From Dokdonella sp. (lineage in GTDB: Bacteria > Pseudomonadota > Gammaproteobacteria > Xanthomonadales > Rhodanobacteraceae), in contig NZ_JAHCAS010000002.1 in the NCBI RefSeq assembly GCF_019634775.1, forward strand, positions 310,001 to 374,000: a stretch of 64,000 nucleotides of DNA. Reading direction: 5' to 3'. This document shows, in pieces, positions 55,014 to 64,000 of the stretch. Numbering within the stretch: the stretch's first letter is position 1; each line of letters starts with the position of its first letter. Position numbers and translations under genes: made by a program. The notes beneath the pieces were generated by a model. That model ran no database searches, was not told the DNA's origin, and saw only the letters and a list, made by a program, of their open reading frames with translations.

Positions 55014-55069
55014 GCCGCAACCTCGTTCCTCCGCACAATGTGCGGAGTGGACACCTTTCCGGACATCCC

Positions 55070-56098
55070 ATGAGCCAGAAGTCGAGCTACAACGTCGCCC
55101 TCGTCGGTGCCACTGGCGCGGTTGGCGAGGCACTGATCGAGATCCTCGCCGAGCGGCGTTTTCCGATCGGCCAATTCGTGCCGCTGGCCAGCGCGAAAAG
55201 TGCCGGTGGAAAGGTTTCGCTCGGCGCCAAGCAGGCCACGGTGCGCGAGTTGGACAGCTTCGACTTCAAGGACATCGACATTGCCTTCTTCTCGGCCGGC
55301 GGCGCGGTCAGCCGGGTGCATGCGCCGCGCGCGGCGGCCGCCGGTGCGGTGGTCATCGACAACACGTCGGAGTTCCGTCGCGCCGAGGACGTGCCGCTGG
55401 TGGTCAGCGAGGTCAATCCGCAAGCGATCGCCGGCTATGCGCAGCGTGGCATCATCGCCAACCCGAACTGTTCGACCATGCAGATGTTGGTTGCGCTGGC
55501 GCCGATCCATCGAGCTGTCGGCATCGAGCGCATCAACGTGGCCACCTACCAGTCGGTGTCCGGCGCCGGGCGTTCGGGCATCGAGGAACTCGGCCGGCAG
55601 ACCGCCGCCCTGCTCAATTTTCAGGATCCGGCGCCGACGAAGTTCCCGAAGCAGATTGCCTTCAATGTCATCCCGCACATCGACGACTTCCAGGACAACG
55701 GCTACACCCGCGAGGAAATGAAGATGGTGTGGGAGACGCGCCGCATCCTTGGTGACGATACGATCCAGGTGAACCCGACCGCGGTGCGTGTGCCGGTCTT
55801 CCTCGGTCACGCCGAGGCCGTGCACATCGAGACACGCGAAAAGATCAGCGCGGGGCGCGTGCGCGAACTGCTCGAAGGAGCGCCCGGAGTGCGCGTGATC
55901 GACGAGCGCAAGGCCGGCGGCTATCCGACGCCGGTAGGCGACGCGGCCGGCGCCGATCCGGTCTTCGTCGGCCGCATCCGCGAGGACATCTCGCATCCAC
56001 GTGGCATCGCTTTGTGGGTCGTTGCCGACAATATCCGCAAGGGGGCTGCCCTCAATGCGGTCCAGATTGGTGAGCTATTGGTGAAAACGTATCTCTGA
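55070..56098 (+). CDS. asd: Aspartate-semialdehyde dehydrogenase
   Basis: NADPH-dependent reduction of aspartyl phosphate, the branch point of lysine/DAP, threonine and methionine synthesis. 342 residues with VALVGATGAVGEALIEIL, the catalytic Cys in ANPNCSTMQM, SVSGAGRSGIEEL and the His/Arg region RVPVFLGHAEAV. Short inverted sequence TCCGCAC-AAT-GTGCGGA (55029-55045) precedes it but has no T tail. It works with dapD and dapE at 15-18 kb. Confidence 0.96.
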   Translation: MSQKSSYNVALVGATGAVGEALIEILAERRFPIGQFVPLASAKSAGGKVSLGAKQATVRELDSFDFKDIDIAFFSAGGAVSRVHAPRAAAAGAVVIDNTSEFRRAEDVPLVVSEVNPQAIAGYAQRGIIANPNCSTMQMLVALAPIHRAVGIERINVATYQSVSGAGRSGIEELGRQTAALLNFQDPAPTKFPKQIAFNVIPHIDDFQDNGYTREEMKMVWETRRILGDDTIQVNPTAVRVPVFLGHAEAVHIETREKISAGRVRELLEGAPGVRVIDERKAGGYPTPVGDAAGADPVFVGRIREDISHPRGIALWVVADNIRKGAALNAVQIGELLVKTYL

Positions 56099-56200
56099 TA
56101 TAGAGTTACGATTGTGTTATAAGGCGTTTTCGAGCTTTTTCCGGCCGTTCCCAGGGGAGCGGTCGACCGTTGCAGACCACGCTTCCGGGGAGCGCTGTAC

Positions 56201-58759
56201 ATGAAACGACCGCTGAAATTGTCGCTGGCCATTGCGCTCGCGCTGGGAGCGACCGATGCGTTCGCGCTGGGTCTGGGTTCGATCCAGGTCCGTTCCGGCC
56301 TCAACCAGCCACTGGTGGCCGAGATTCCGGTCATCCAGGGGACACCGGGCGAGGCCGAAGGCCTGATCGTCCAACTGGCCTCGGCCGACGACTTCGACCG
56401 CGTCGGCTTGAACCGCGCGAACGTAGGCGTGCCGCTGGAATTCACGCTGGGCAAGAACGCGAGCGGCGAGACGGTGATCCGCGTGACCAGCCGCGAAATC
56501 ATCCGCGACCCGTTCCTCAATCTGCTGCTCGAGGCGAATTGGCCAAAGGGCCGGTTGCTGCGTGAGTACGCGGTTCTGCTCGATCCGCCGATCATGGCGC
56601 CGGCAGTCAAGGGTTCGAGCGCTATCGCTGCGGCCGCGAGCGAGCCCGAGCGTGTCGCCGTGCAGCCGATTCCGGAGAGCAAGCCGAAGCCCGCCGTGGC
56701 TGCGCCCAAGCCGGCTCCGGCCAGGCCTGTGGCGGCTGCCGAACCCCCTCCGGCCGCCGCGCCGCGTGTTGCCGCGGCCGGCGAATACGGCCCGGTGGCC
56801 GCCGGCGAGACGCTCGGAGAAGTCGCGCGCGCCACGCGTCCCGACGAGAGCGTCAGTGTCAACCAGATGATGCTGGCCCTGCTCAAGGCCAATCCGAACG
56901 CGTTCTACCGTGACAACATCAATGCGCTGAAGCGCGGAGCCGTGCTGCGCATTCCAAGTGCCGATGAGATCGGTGCGGTCGGATCGGCGCGCGAGGCGGC
57001 TGCAGCGGTTCGCGCCCAGGTCGACGAATGGCGTGGCGGCTTCGCTGCAACACCGACCCTCGTCGCCGACAGCACGCCGACGACAACGAGCGCGCCGCCT
57101 CGCTCGACGTCGACACCGGCACCCAAGGGCGAACGCCTGGCCCTCGTGCCGCCACGCGAAGGAAAGGCCGGTGACAGCGCGGCCGATCGCCCGAGTGGCG
57201 GTACCTCGAGTGGCGGGGATGCGGCAACCAAGGCCGAACTCGCGCGCGTGCGCGAGGCCTTGGCCAGCCGTGAGCAGGAGTCCGGCGAGCTGAAGTCGAG
57301 GGTTCGCGATCTCGAGGACATCAAGAACAAGAACGAGCGGCTGATCTCGCTGCAGAACAGCGAGCTCGCCGAGCTGCGCGACAAGCTGAAGGCTCTGCAG
57401 GCCGCTTCGACGACCGCCACGCCGGTGGCTGATCCGGCGGCGGCCGTGCCTGCCGCTGCGACGGCGACGCCTGCCGCCACCGCGCCAGCGATCACCAAAG
57501 ACGACATCTGGGGTGACGGCGACAAGGCGGCGGCGCCGCCTGCGGCTTCGGCCACACCGACAGCGGAACCTGCGCCCACACCGGCTGCGGCAGAAGACAG
57601 CGTGACCTCACCTGCGACGACCGAACCTGTGCCGGCAGCAGGTGACGCGACGCCGGCCGAACCGGCACCCGCAGCAACCGCCGTGGATACGGATGCCACA
57701 CCCGCAGCCGATACCCCGGCTGTGGCCACGCCGCCCGCGGCGTCTCCTGCGCCGGCAACCTCCGAAGCGGCCAAGCCGACGCCGCCGCCGGCTCGGCCGG
57801 TCGCTCCGGTACCGGCGCCCGATTCGGCCACGCCGTGGTATCTCGAGCCGTGGGCGCTTGCGGCCGGCGGCATCGGTGGCCTGCTGCTGGTCTTGCTGGG
57901 CCTGTTTGGTCTGCGCAAGCGCAAGGCGCCGGCGCAGGCTGCGGGTCGTCAGTCGATTGCCGACAGCTTCGGTGCCGCGCCGGTCGGCGGTGCATATGTG
58001 GCCGCCAGCGATGCATTCGGCGAGGAACAGCAGCTGATCGACCAGGTCCAGCGCGATCCGTCCAACGCCGGCTCGCATCTCGAGTTGCTGAGCCTCTACT
58101 ACGCGCAGCGCGATGCAGCGAAGTTCGAGGCTGCCGCCGAGGAAATGTATGCCTCGATCGCCGATCCAAACCAGGCGGAATGGCGCGAAGCGCGTGCGAT
58201 GGGCGAGGAACTCGTGCCGCACAATCCACTGTTCGGGGGCGATCCGTTGTTTGGCGGCGAATCCGGTGGTGAGTCGTTCGGCGGTCATGCCCCCGCGACG
58301 CCTGCGTCCGGCGCGGATTTCGGCTTCGATGGCCTGGACACCGCGGCGGGCAGCCATGGCGGCTACGGCTTCACCGATGAGCCGAAGCCGCTACAGCCGG
58401 AAGATTCGCTCGCGACCGCCGAGTTCACCGCCGTCGAGTACGACTTCGACACGCCGAAGTCGGGCACCACCTCCGGGGCCGATGAGGGGTTCACCTTCGA
58501 CGAGGTACCGCCAATCGCGCCGGTCGAGGCGTCGCATGTGGTGACCGAATTCGAACCCGACGACAAGTCTGGCGGGGGTGAGGGCGACGACGATTTCTTC
58601 GCCGGCGAGGATGCGATCGGAACCAAGCTCGATCTGGCCAAGGCCTACCTCGACATGGGCGATCCCGATGGGGCGCGCGCGATGCTCGAGGAGGTGCTCG
58701 GCGAGGGCAGTCCGTCCCAGCAGGATGAGGCGCGCAGGCTACTCGGCGAAATCCGCTGA
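56201..58759 (+). CDS. fimV: FimV-like pilus-assembly and polarity protein
   Basis: 852 residues. The signal peptide (MKRPLKLSLAIALALGATDA) is followed by the FimV N-terminal domain (LGLGSIQVRSGLNQPLVAEI to LLLEANWPKGRLLREYAVLL), a LysM-like stretch (YGPVAAGETLGEVARATRPD to ILRIPSADEI, where A precedes VLRIPS), a coiled coil (about 345-400), a long Ala/Pro/Thr linker, one membrane helix (GGIGGLLLVLLGLFGLRKRK, about 555-575) and an acidic cytoplasmic part ending in the TPR-like KLDLAKAYLDMGDPDGARAM. It organises type IV pili and the cell pole. An AT-rich stretch around 56098-56130 with TTATAAG may hold its promoter. Confidence 0.9.
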   Translation: MKRPLKLSLAIALALGATDAFALGLGSIQVRSGLNQPLVAEIPVIQGTPGEAEGLIVQLASADDFDRVGLNRANVGVPLEFTLGKNASGETVIRVTSREIIRDPFLNLLLEANWPKGRLLREYAVLLDPPIMAPAVKGSSAIAAAASEPERVAVQPIPESKPKPAVAAPKPAPARPVAAAEPPPAAAPRVAAAGEYGPVAAGETLGEVARATRPDESVSVNQMMLALLKANPNAFYRDNINALKRGAVLRIPSADEIGAVGSAREAAAAVRAQVDEWRGGFAATPTLVADSTPTTTSAPPRSTSTPAPKGERLALVPPREGKAGDSAADRPSGGTSSGGDAATKAELARVREALASREQESGELKSRVRDLEDIKNKNERLISLQNSELAELRDKLKALQAASTTATPVADPAAAVPAAATATPAATAPAITKDDIWGDGDKAAAPPAASATPTAEPAPTPAAAEDSVTSPATTEPVPAAGDATPAEPAPAATAVDTDATPAADTPAVATPPAASPAPATSEAAKPTPPPARPVAPVPAPDSATPWYLEPWALAAGGIGGLLLVLLGLFGLRKRKAPAQAAGRQSIADSFGAAPVGGAYVAASDAFGEEQQLIDQVQRDPSNAGSHLELLSLYYAQRDAAKFEAAAEEMYASIADPNQAEWREARAMGEELVPHNPLFGGDPLFGGESGGESFGGHAPATPASGADFGFDGLDTAAGSHGGYGFTDEPKPLQPEDSLATAEFTAVEYDFDTPKSGTTSGADEGFTFDEVPPIAPVEASHVVTEFEPDDKSGGGEGDDDFFAGEDAIGTKLDLAKAYLDMGDPDGARAMLEEVLGEGSPSQQDEARRLLGEIR

Positions 58760-58778
58760 GGGATACCCGCTGCTTCAC

Positions 58779-58816
58779 ACGACGAGGCCGGGAGCGATCC
58801 CGGCCTCGTCGTTTCC
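58779..58816 (+). terminator. Intrinsic terminator after fimV
   Basis: A 15-bp perfect stem ACGACGAGGCCGGGA / TCCCGGCCTCGTCGT with a GCGA loop and a short TT tail, 20 bases after the fimV stop. Stem strength is exceptional, T tail is weak. Confidence 0.75.
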
Positions 58817-58881
58817 GCACGCCGCGCCACGGGGCGGCGGAAGCGGGATACTTCCGGAACCTGTCACGGCGGACCTGACCC

Positions 58882-59652
58882 TTGCGCCTTGCTCTCGGCA
58901 TCGAATACGACGGCACCGACTTCCTCGGCTGGCAGCGCTTGAGCCATGGCGCCACCGTGCAGGGCGCAGTCGAGGATGCACTGTCGGTGGTGGCCGATCA
59001 TCGTGTCGAGGTCACCTGCGCAGGGCGGACCGATGCCGGTGTGCACGCAATCTGCCAGGTCGTGCATTTCGACACCGCTGCGGAGCGTTCACCGCGCGGC
59101 TGGATGCTCGGTGCCAACTCGCGCCTTCCGGCGAGCGTGGCGGTGCGCTGGGTCGTGCCGGTCGCCGACGACTTCCATGCCCGGTACGGTGCGCGTGCAC
59201 GGCGCTACCGCTACTCGATACTGAACCGCGCCGCGAGGCCGGCACTCGAGGCGCGCTATGTTGCCTGGGAACGCCGATCGCTCGACGCTGCGGCCATGCA
59301 TGCTGCCGCGCAGGCTCTGGTCGGCGAGCACGATTTCAGTGCGTTCCGCACGATCGCCTGCCAGGCGCGGACGCCGTTCCGCAACGTGCATGCGATCTCG
59401 GTCGGTCGCACCAGCGAACGCGTCGACATAACCATCGAGGCGAATGCCTTCCTGCACCACATGGTGCGGAACATCGTCGGCTCGTTGCTGCCGGTCGGAC
59501 GTGGAGAACGTCCGACCGGCTGGCTCGAGGAACTACTGGTCGGGCGCGATCGCAGCGTGGCCGGACCGACCGCGCCGGCAGCGGGCCTGTGTTTCATCGC
59601 TCCGCGCTATCCACGCGAGGCCGGCTTGCCGGACGAGGCCTGCCTGTCATGA
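58882..59652 (+). CDS. truA: tRNA pseudouridine(38-40) synthase TruA
   Basis: 256 residues. The start is TTG at 58882 (TTG CGC CTT GCT), fixed by the family N-terminus [18 protein letters not shown]; there is no nearby ATG in frame. The catalytic Asp is in [11 protein letters not shown]. Later blocks [24 protein letters not shown] and [16 protein letters not shown] are all TruA. It stands between fimV and trpF, the typical order here, and its stop overlaps the trpF ATG. Confidence 0.95.
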   Translation: MRLALGIEYDGTDFLGWQRLSHGATVQGAVEDALSVVADHRVEVTCAGRTDAGVHAICQVVHFDTAAERSPRGWMLGANSRLPASVAVRWVVPVADDFHARYGARARRYRYSILNRAARPALEARYVAWERRSLDAAAMHAAAQALVGEHDFSAFRTIACQARTPFRNVHAISVGRTSERVDITIEANAFLHHMVRNIVGSLLPVGRGERPTGWLEELLVGRDRSVAGPTAPAAGLCFIAPRYPREAGLPDEACLS

Positions 59653-60263
59653 TCCGGACGCGCATCAAATTCTGCGGAATCACACGTGCCACGGATGCAC
59701 AGTCGGCCTGCGCACTCGGTGTCGATGCACTCGGTTTCGTGTTCACGCGGCGCAGCGCACGCTTCGTCGAACCGGCAACGGCGAATGCAATCCGCCGCGA
59801 CCTGCCGCCGTTCGTGTCGGCTGTGGCCCTGTTCATGGACGACGATCCGGCCTGGATCGCGCACGTGGTCTCGATCGTCGCGCCCGACCTCGTGCAGTTC
59901 CACGGCAGCGAGGCCGCGCTGGATTGCGCGCGCGTCGGTCGGCCCTGGATCAAGGCCGTGGCGATGGCTTCGCACGAGGATGTGGCAAGCTATGCGGCCC
60001 GATATGCCGGTGCCAGCGGGTTCTTGCTCGATGCCCATGCGGTCGGCGAACAAGGGGGCAGCGGCCGTCGTTTCGATTGGTCGCGCGTGCCTGCACTCGA
60101 TCGGCCCGTGATCCTTGCCGGCGGGCTCGATGCCGGCAACGTTGCCGAGGCGATCGTGCGCGCACGGCCGTACGCGGTCGACGTGTCGAGTGGCATCGAA
60201 TCGGCGCCCGGCATCAAGGACGTGGCGCGCATGCGCGATTTCATCGCTGCGGTGAAGGGCTGA
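59649..60263 (+). CDS. trpF: Phosphoribosylanthranilate isomerase
   Basis: Tryptophan pathway step turning N-(5-phosphoribosyl)anthranilate into CdRP. 204 residues with the TIM-barrel signature [17 protein letters not shown] (catalytic Cys), [10 protein letters not shown], and the catalytic Asp/phosphate region [20 protein letters not shown] and [17 protein letters not shown] overlap with truA. The gene is separate from trpC, which is not in the window. Confidence 0.95.
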   Translation: MIRTRIKFCGITRATDAQSACALGVDALGFVFTRRSARFVEPATANAIRRDLPPFVSAVALFMDDDPAWIAHVVSIVAPDLVQFHGSEAALDCARVGRPWIKAVAMASHEDVASYAARYAGASGFLLDAHAVGEQGGSGRRFDWSRVPALDRPVILAGGLDAGNVAEAIVRARPYAVDVSSGIESAPGIKDVARMRDFIAAVKG

Positions 60264-60307
60264 CGTCGGATGGAAGGGCAAGGCAATCAGGCGGGTGAGA
60301 GGGTTCA

Positions 60308-61543
60308 GTGAACGCAGTGGGCAATAACGAACCGATCGTCGTCACCGACTTCCACGCGTATCCGGATGCGCGTGGACGCTTCGCCGATTTCGGCGGCATC
60401 TACATGCCCGAGACGCTGATGCCACCGCTGGAGGAACTGACTGAAGCATATCTCTCGATGCGCGAAGATCCGGCTTTCATTGCCGAATTCGAGCGTGACC
60501 TCAGGCACTACGTCGGCCGGCCCTCGCCGATCTACCACGCCGAGCGCCTGTCGAGGAAGATCGGAGGCGCACAGATCCTGCTCAAGCGCGAGGATCTCAA
60601 TCACACCGGCGCGCACAAGATCAACAACACCATCGGCCAGGCGCTGGTCGCGCGGCGCATGGGCAAGCGCCGCATCATCGCCGAGACCGGTGCCGGGCAG
60701 CATGGCGTGGCCACTGCCACGGTGTGCGCACGTTTCGGACTCGACTGCATCGTCTACATGGGCGCGGTGGACATCGAGCGGCAAAAGATCAATGTCTACC
60801 GCATGAAGCTGCTCGGCGCCGAGGTCGTGCCGGTCACTTCGGGCTCGAAGACGCTCAAGGACGCCCTGAACGAAGCCATGCGCGACTGGGTGACACATGT
60901 TGCCGACACCTTCTACATCATCGGCACGGTCGCCGGTCCGCATCCGTATCCGATGATGGTGCGGGACTTCAACGCCGTGGTCGGTCGCGAGGCGCGCGCG
61001 CAGATGCTCGAACAGTACGGCCGTCTGCCCGATGTGCTGACGGCCTGCGTTGGTGGCGGATCGAATGCGATTGGCCTGTTTCACGCGTTCCTCAACGACC
61101 GCGATGTCGCCATTGTCGGCGCCGAGGCGGCCGGCGAGGGCATCGATACCGGCCGCCATGCTGCCTCGCTGGCCGCCGGCCGCAAGGGCGTGCTGCATGG
61201 CAATCGCACCTACGTGATCTGCGACGATCACGGCCAGATCACGGAAACGCATTCGATTTCTGCCGGCCTCGACTATCCCGGCGTCGGTCCCGAGCATGCC
61301 TTCCTCAAGGACAGCGGCCGTGCAACCTATGTCGGCGTGACCGATGACGAAGCGCTGGCCGCGTTTCATGAACTCGCCCGCACTGAAGGCATCCTCGCCG
61401 CCCTCGAATCGAGTCATGCGGTTGCCCAGGCGATCAAGCTGGCCCGCGAGCTGCCGCCCGACAGGCTGGTCTTGTGCAATCTGTCCGGGCGCGGCGACAA
61501 GGATGTGCATACGATCGCCGCGCGCGAGGGGATCGCGCTGTGA
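60308..61543 (+). CDS. trpB: Tryptophan synthase beta chain
   Basis: PLP enzyme that joins indole and serine. 411 residues from a GTG start at 60308. Motifs: [37 protein letters not shown] with the PLP Lys, [12 protein letters not shown] with the catalytic Glu, and the phosphate loop [10 protein letters not shown]. It overlaps trpA by four bases (GTGA), as expected for two subunits made in equal amounts. No attenuator or TrpR-like operator is evident upstream. Confidence 0.97.
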   Translation: MNAVGNNEPIVVTDFHAYPDARGRFADFGGIYMPETLMPPLEELTEAYLSMREDPAFIAEFERDLRHYVGRPSPIYHAERLSRKIGGAQILLKREDLNHTGAHKINNTIGQALVARRMGKRRIIAETGAGQHGVATATVCARFGLDCIVYMGAVDIERQKINVYRMKLLGAEVVPVTSGSKTLKDALNEAMRDWVTHVADTFYIIGTVAGPHPYPMMVRDFNAVVGREARAQMLEQYGRLPDVLTACVGGGSNAIGLFHAFLNDRDVAIVGAEAAGEGIDTGRHAASLAAGRKGVLHGNRTYVICDDHGQITETHSISAGLDYPGVGPEHAFLKDSGRATYVGVTDDEALAAFHELARTEGILAALESSHAVAQAIKLARELPPDRLVLCNLSGRGDKDVHTIAAREGIAL

Positions 61544-62367
61544 CCTGGCTTCGTCCCTTGACTCGCATCGACCGTCGATTCGCCGAACTGCGTGCGCGCG
61601 GCCGCAAGGGTTTGGTGCCATTCATCACCGCCGGCGATCCGCTGCCGGAGGCGACCGTCGACATCATGCACGCCTTGGTCGAAGGCGGTGCCGATCTCAT
61701 CGAGCTGGGTGTGCCGTATTCGGATCCGGTCGCCGATGGGCCGACGATCCAGCATGCGAGCGAGCGCGCGATCGCGCACGATGTGGGCATCGAGGCGATC
61801 CTCGGATGGGTGCGTGCGTTCCGCGAACGCGACACCGATACGCCGGTCGTGCTGATGGGTTATCTCAATCCGATCGAGATTCACGGCCATGCGCGCTTTG
61901 CTGCCGAGGCCGTGGCCGCCGGCGTGGATGGCGTGCTCGTGGTCGATGTGCCGGTCGAAGAAGCCGACACCTTGCATCCTCTCATCGAGGCCGGACTCGA
62001 GCAGATCTTCCTGGTTGCGCCGACGACCACCGATGCTCGCCTAGCGGCGATCCGCGCGCGTGCACGCGGCTTCATCTACTACGTCTCGTTTGCCGGCATC
62101 ACCGGCGCCGACCGACTCGACCCCAAGGCGGTGCGTGCGCGCATCGCGCACATCCGCGCGGGTGGTGACATTCCGGTCGCGGTCGGCTTCGGCGTGCGCG
62201 ATGCCGCGACCGCGGTCGCGGTCGGCGAACTGGCGGACGCCGTCATCATAGGCAGCGCGCTGGTGGCGAAGCTTGCCGAAGCGAAGGACGCCGCCGCCGC
62301 GGCGACCATCGCGCGCAACACGTTGGCGCCGATCCGCGCGGCGCTCGATGCCATGCTGCCGACATGA
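61540..62367 (+). CDS. trpA: Tryptophan synthase alpha chain
   Basis: Splits indole-3-glycerol phosphate to indole, passed by tunnel to TrpB. 275 residues from GTG 61540 inside the trpB stop. Catalytic Glu is in [20 protein letters not shown], catalytic Asp in [23 protein letters not shown] and IIGSALV form the phosphate site. A longer frame back to 61474 is rejected because it lies inside trpB. Confidence 0.96.
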   Translation: MTWLRPLTRIDRRFAELRARGRKGLVPFITAGDPLPEATVDIMHALVEGGADLIELGVPYSDPVADGPTIQHASERAIAHDVGIEAILGWVRAFRERDTDTPVVLMGYLNPIEIHGHARFAAEAVAAGVDGVLVVDVPVEEADTLHPLIEAGLEQIFLVAPTTTDARLAAIRARARGFIYYVSFAGITGADRLDPKAVRARIAHIRAGGDIPVAVGFGVRDAATAVAVGELADAVIIGSALVAKLAEAKDAAAAATIARNTLAPIRAALDAMLPT

Positions 62368-62428
62368 ACACGAACGATGCGGGGCGCCGCGAAACCATGC
62401 CCCACATCATTGACCGGAGCGCTTCACG

Positions 62429-63292
62429 ATGAACTGGTTGCAGAAACTCATGAGTCCGCGCATCCGCACGCAGAACGCAGGCAAGGGCAAGGTTCCCGAA
62501 GGTCTGTGGGAGAAGTGCGATGGTTGCGGTGCCGTGCTGTACGGGCCCGAACTCGAGAAGAACCTCATGGTCTGCCCGAAATGCACGCACCATCACGCCA
62601 TTGGCGCGCGCAAGCGTCTCGTGGCGCTGTTCGATGCAGGCAGCGCGAGTGAGGTTTTCGGCGAGCTCGAGGCTGTCGACGCGCTCAAGTTCAGGGACAC
62701 GAAGAAATACAAGGATCGCCTGGCCGCCTCGCAGAAGCAGACCGGTGAAAGGGATGCACTGCTTGCCATGCGTGGTGCGCTCAAGGGCCGCCCACTTGCT
62801 GCTTGCGCCTTCGAGTTTGCCTTCATGGGCGGCTCGATGGGCTCGGTCGTCGGCGAGAAGTTCACGCGCGTGGCCGAACTTGCGCTGGCCGAACGCATGC
62901 CGATGGTCTGTTTCTCGGCGACCGGCGGTGCACGCATGCAGGAAGGTCTGTTCTCGCTCATGCAAATGGCCAAGACCTCGGCCGCGCTGGCGCGCCTGCG
63001 CGCGGCTGCAGTGCCGTTCATCTCGGTGCTCACCCACCCGACCACCGGCGGCGTGTCGGCGAGTTTTGCCATGCTCGGCGAGATCAACATCGGCGAGCCA
63101 AAGGCCTTGATCGGCTTCGCCGGTCCGCGCGTGATCGAGCAGACCGTGCGCGAGACCCTGCCGGAGGGCTTCCAGCGTTCGGAGTTCCTGCTCGAACACG
63201 GTGCTCTCGACCTCATAGTCGATCGCCGCGAGATGCGCGACCGCCTCGCCGATCTGTTCAACCTGCTGATGAAGCAACCGCGCGCGGCGTGA
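62429..63292 (+). CDS. accD: Acetyl-CoA carboxylase carboxyltransferase subunit beta
   Basis: With AccA transfers the carboxyl group from biotin to acetyl-CoA, giving malonyl-CoA. 287 residues. A zinc ribbon at the N-terminus (CDGCG ... CPKC) is followed by the crotonase-like carboxyltransferase domain with [27 protein letters not shown] and [13 protein letters not shown]. It follows trpA by 61 bases, the common gammaproteobacterial order. A GC-rich hairpin (GCCGCGCCG / CGGCGCGGC, 63312-63333) lies between it and the convergent ispB. Confidence 0.96.
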   Translation: MNWLQKLMSPRIRTQNAGKGKVPEGLWEKCDGCGAVLYGPELEKNLMVCPKCTHHHAIGARKRLVALFDAGSASEVFGELEAVDALKFRDTKKYKDRLAASQKQTGERDALLAMRGALKGRPLAACAFEFAFMGGSMGSVVGEKFTRVAELALAERMPMVCFSATGGARMQEGLFSLMQMAKTSAALARLRAAAVPFISVLTHPTTGGVSASFAMLGEINIGEPKALIGFAGPRVIEQTVRETLPEGFQRSEFLLEHGALDLIVDRREMRDRLADLFNLLMKQPRAA

Positions 63293-63449
63293 CGGCGGAG
63301 TACCCGCTCGGGCCGCGCCGAGTCCGGCGCGGCGTGACTGCGGTATCGATGACCTGGGCGAGGCGACCGATGTGGAGCAGGGACGGCCGCGGCTGAGGGC
63401 GCGCGCAGCGAGGTTGCCGCGGTGGCGCCCTTGCATCGGCCCGGACGGT

Positions 63450-64000
63450 TCAGGAACTGCGGTCGACCGAGTAGTCGGCAAGCACGGCCAGCGCCTCGCG
63501 GGCGGGTGAGGCGGGCAGGGCTTCGAGGGCCGATTTGGCTGATCTCGCATAGGCCTGCGCGCGGGCCTGCGCGTAGTCGATCGCGCCCGAATGGCGGATC
63601 GCCTCGACGATGTTGTCGAGCGAATCGACGCCGCCGCTCTCGATTGCGCGGCGCAGGCTGGCGGCCTGTTCGGGCGTGCCGTGGGTGATCGCGTGGATGA
63701 CCGGCAGGGTTGGTTTGCCTTCGGCGAGATCGTCGCCGATGTTCTTGCCGAGCGTGTCGGCATCGGACACGTAGTCGAGCACGTCATCGGCGATCTGGAA
63801 CGCGTAGCCGAGGTCCATGCCGAAGCGTGCGAGGGCTAGTTCCTGCGTTTCGGGCAGGCCGGCCAGCACGGCGCCGAGACGCGCGGCGGCGGAGAACAGC
63901 ACGGCGGTCTTGCGTTCGATGACATCGAGATAGGCACGCTCGGTCGTATCGGCGTTGCCGATGTTGAGCAGTTGCAGCACCTCGCCCTCGGCGATGCGGT
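63450..64000 (-). CDS. ispB: Polyprenyl (octaprenyl) diphosphate synthase, N-terminus outside window
   Basis: Trans-prenyltransferase that makes the ubiquinone side chain. The visible C-terminal ~180 residues contain the second aspartate-rich motif in GYAFQIADDVLDY, preceded by YLDVIERKTAVLFSAAARLG with the conserved KT, and followed by GKNIGDDLAEGKPTLPVIHA, which is typical of IspB. The frame is open to the right edge (EGEVLQLLNIGNADTTE), so the first aspartate-rich motif lies outside. Convergent with accD. Confidence 0.93.
   Translation of the reverse strand, partial: RIAEGEVLQLLNIGNADTTERAYLDVIERKTAVLFSAAARLGAVLAGLPETQELALARFGMDLGYAFQIADDVLDYVSDADTLGKNIGDDLAEGKPTLPVIHAITHGTPEQAASLRRAIESGGVDSLDNIVEAIRHSGAIDYAQARAQAYARSAKSALEALPASPAREALAVLADYSVDRSS

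Noticed and set aside
55028-55047. Terminator between aroC and asd
   Set aside because: Only a 7-bp stem (TCCGCAC-AAT-GTGCGGA) without a T run.
1-64000. CRISPR array, tRNA or rRNA genes
   Set aside because: No evenly spaced short repeats with unique spacers and no tRNA-type T-loop with acceptor pairing outside coding sequence were found by eye.

Overview
This window is high-GC chromosomal DNA, almost certainly from a gammaproteobacterium of the Lysobacterales (Xanthomonadales), most like the Rhodanobacteraceae/Dokdonella side. The evidence is gene order: lpxD-skp-bamA-rseP-dxr-cdsA-uppS-frr-pyrH-tsf-rpsB, map-glnD-dapD-(arsC-like)-dapE, minC-minD-minE, prmB-aroC-asd-fimV-truA-trpF-trpB-trpA-accD and a convergent ispB. 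GTAG/GCAG-headed REP hairpins are scattered between genes, and several secreted proteins end in an IFxxGF(D/E)-type tail. No rRNA, tRNA or CRISPR array was found.

Layout. 1-11480 (minus strand) is an envelope, isoprenoid and translation block covering lipid A acylation, the outer-membrane chaperone and insertase, the sigma-E protease, MEP pathway, CDP-diglyceride and undecaprenyl phosphate synthesis, ribosome recycling, UMP kinase, EF-Ts and S2. 11481-11988 is a divergent region with the rpsB leader and a palindromic MITE-like repeat. 11989-17766 (plus) holds map, glnD and the lysine/peptidoglycan genes dapD and dapE. 18065-25749 (plus) is a tightly packed accessory operon and the most unusual part of the window. 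It encodes a five-heme cytochrome c, then two tandem copies of a pair (small lipoprotein plus copper-amine-oxidase-like secreted protein), then a 672-residue secreted protein of unknown function. 25806-30447 (minus) holds a penicillin-acylase-family hydrolase and parC.

30448-34710 is a damaged island. It contains two IS3-type fragments and two orphan Rhs C-terminal toxin tails, each with its own immunity-like gene and the same style of hairpin behind it. A perfect 59-bp direct repeat brackets the island. One toxin tail is broken by a single frameshift in a seven-base homopolymer. The DNA here is visibly AT-richer than its surroundings.

34755-53733 is mixed housekeeping and accessory content: a Bcr-type MFS exporter, an M2 (ACE-like) peptidase lipoprotein, the min operon with a linked HESSH protein and a GNAT enzyme, a NarL-type two-component pair, a membrane-anchored SRPBCC/effector-binding protein, greB with a YjgR-type ATPase, a LysM lytic transglycosylase, a small secreted protein, psd with a SCO1-type copper chaperone, and prmB. 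53898-63292 (plus) is aroC-asd-fimV-truA-trpFBA-accD, and ispB enters from the right edge.

How the parts may work together. The 18-25 kb operon reads as an extracytoplasmic module. The small lipoproteins resemble the N2/N3-type domain of copper amine oxidases, while the larger proteins resemble the catalytic domain with altered active-site residues, so the enzyme appears split in two and duplicated. A multiheme cytochrome from the same operon could pass electrons. This is inference from motifs and context. Other small-scale structure includes a dispersed repeat family (three copies), REP pairs, a long structured rpsB leader and helically phased direct repeats upstream of the gene at 50611-51054.
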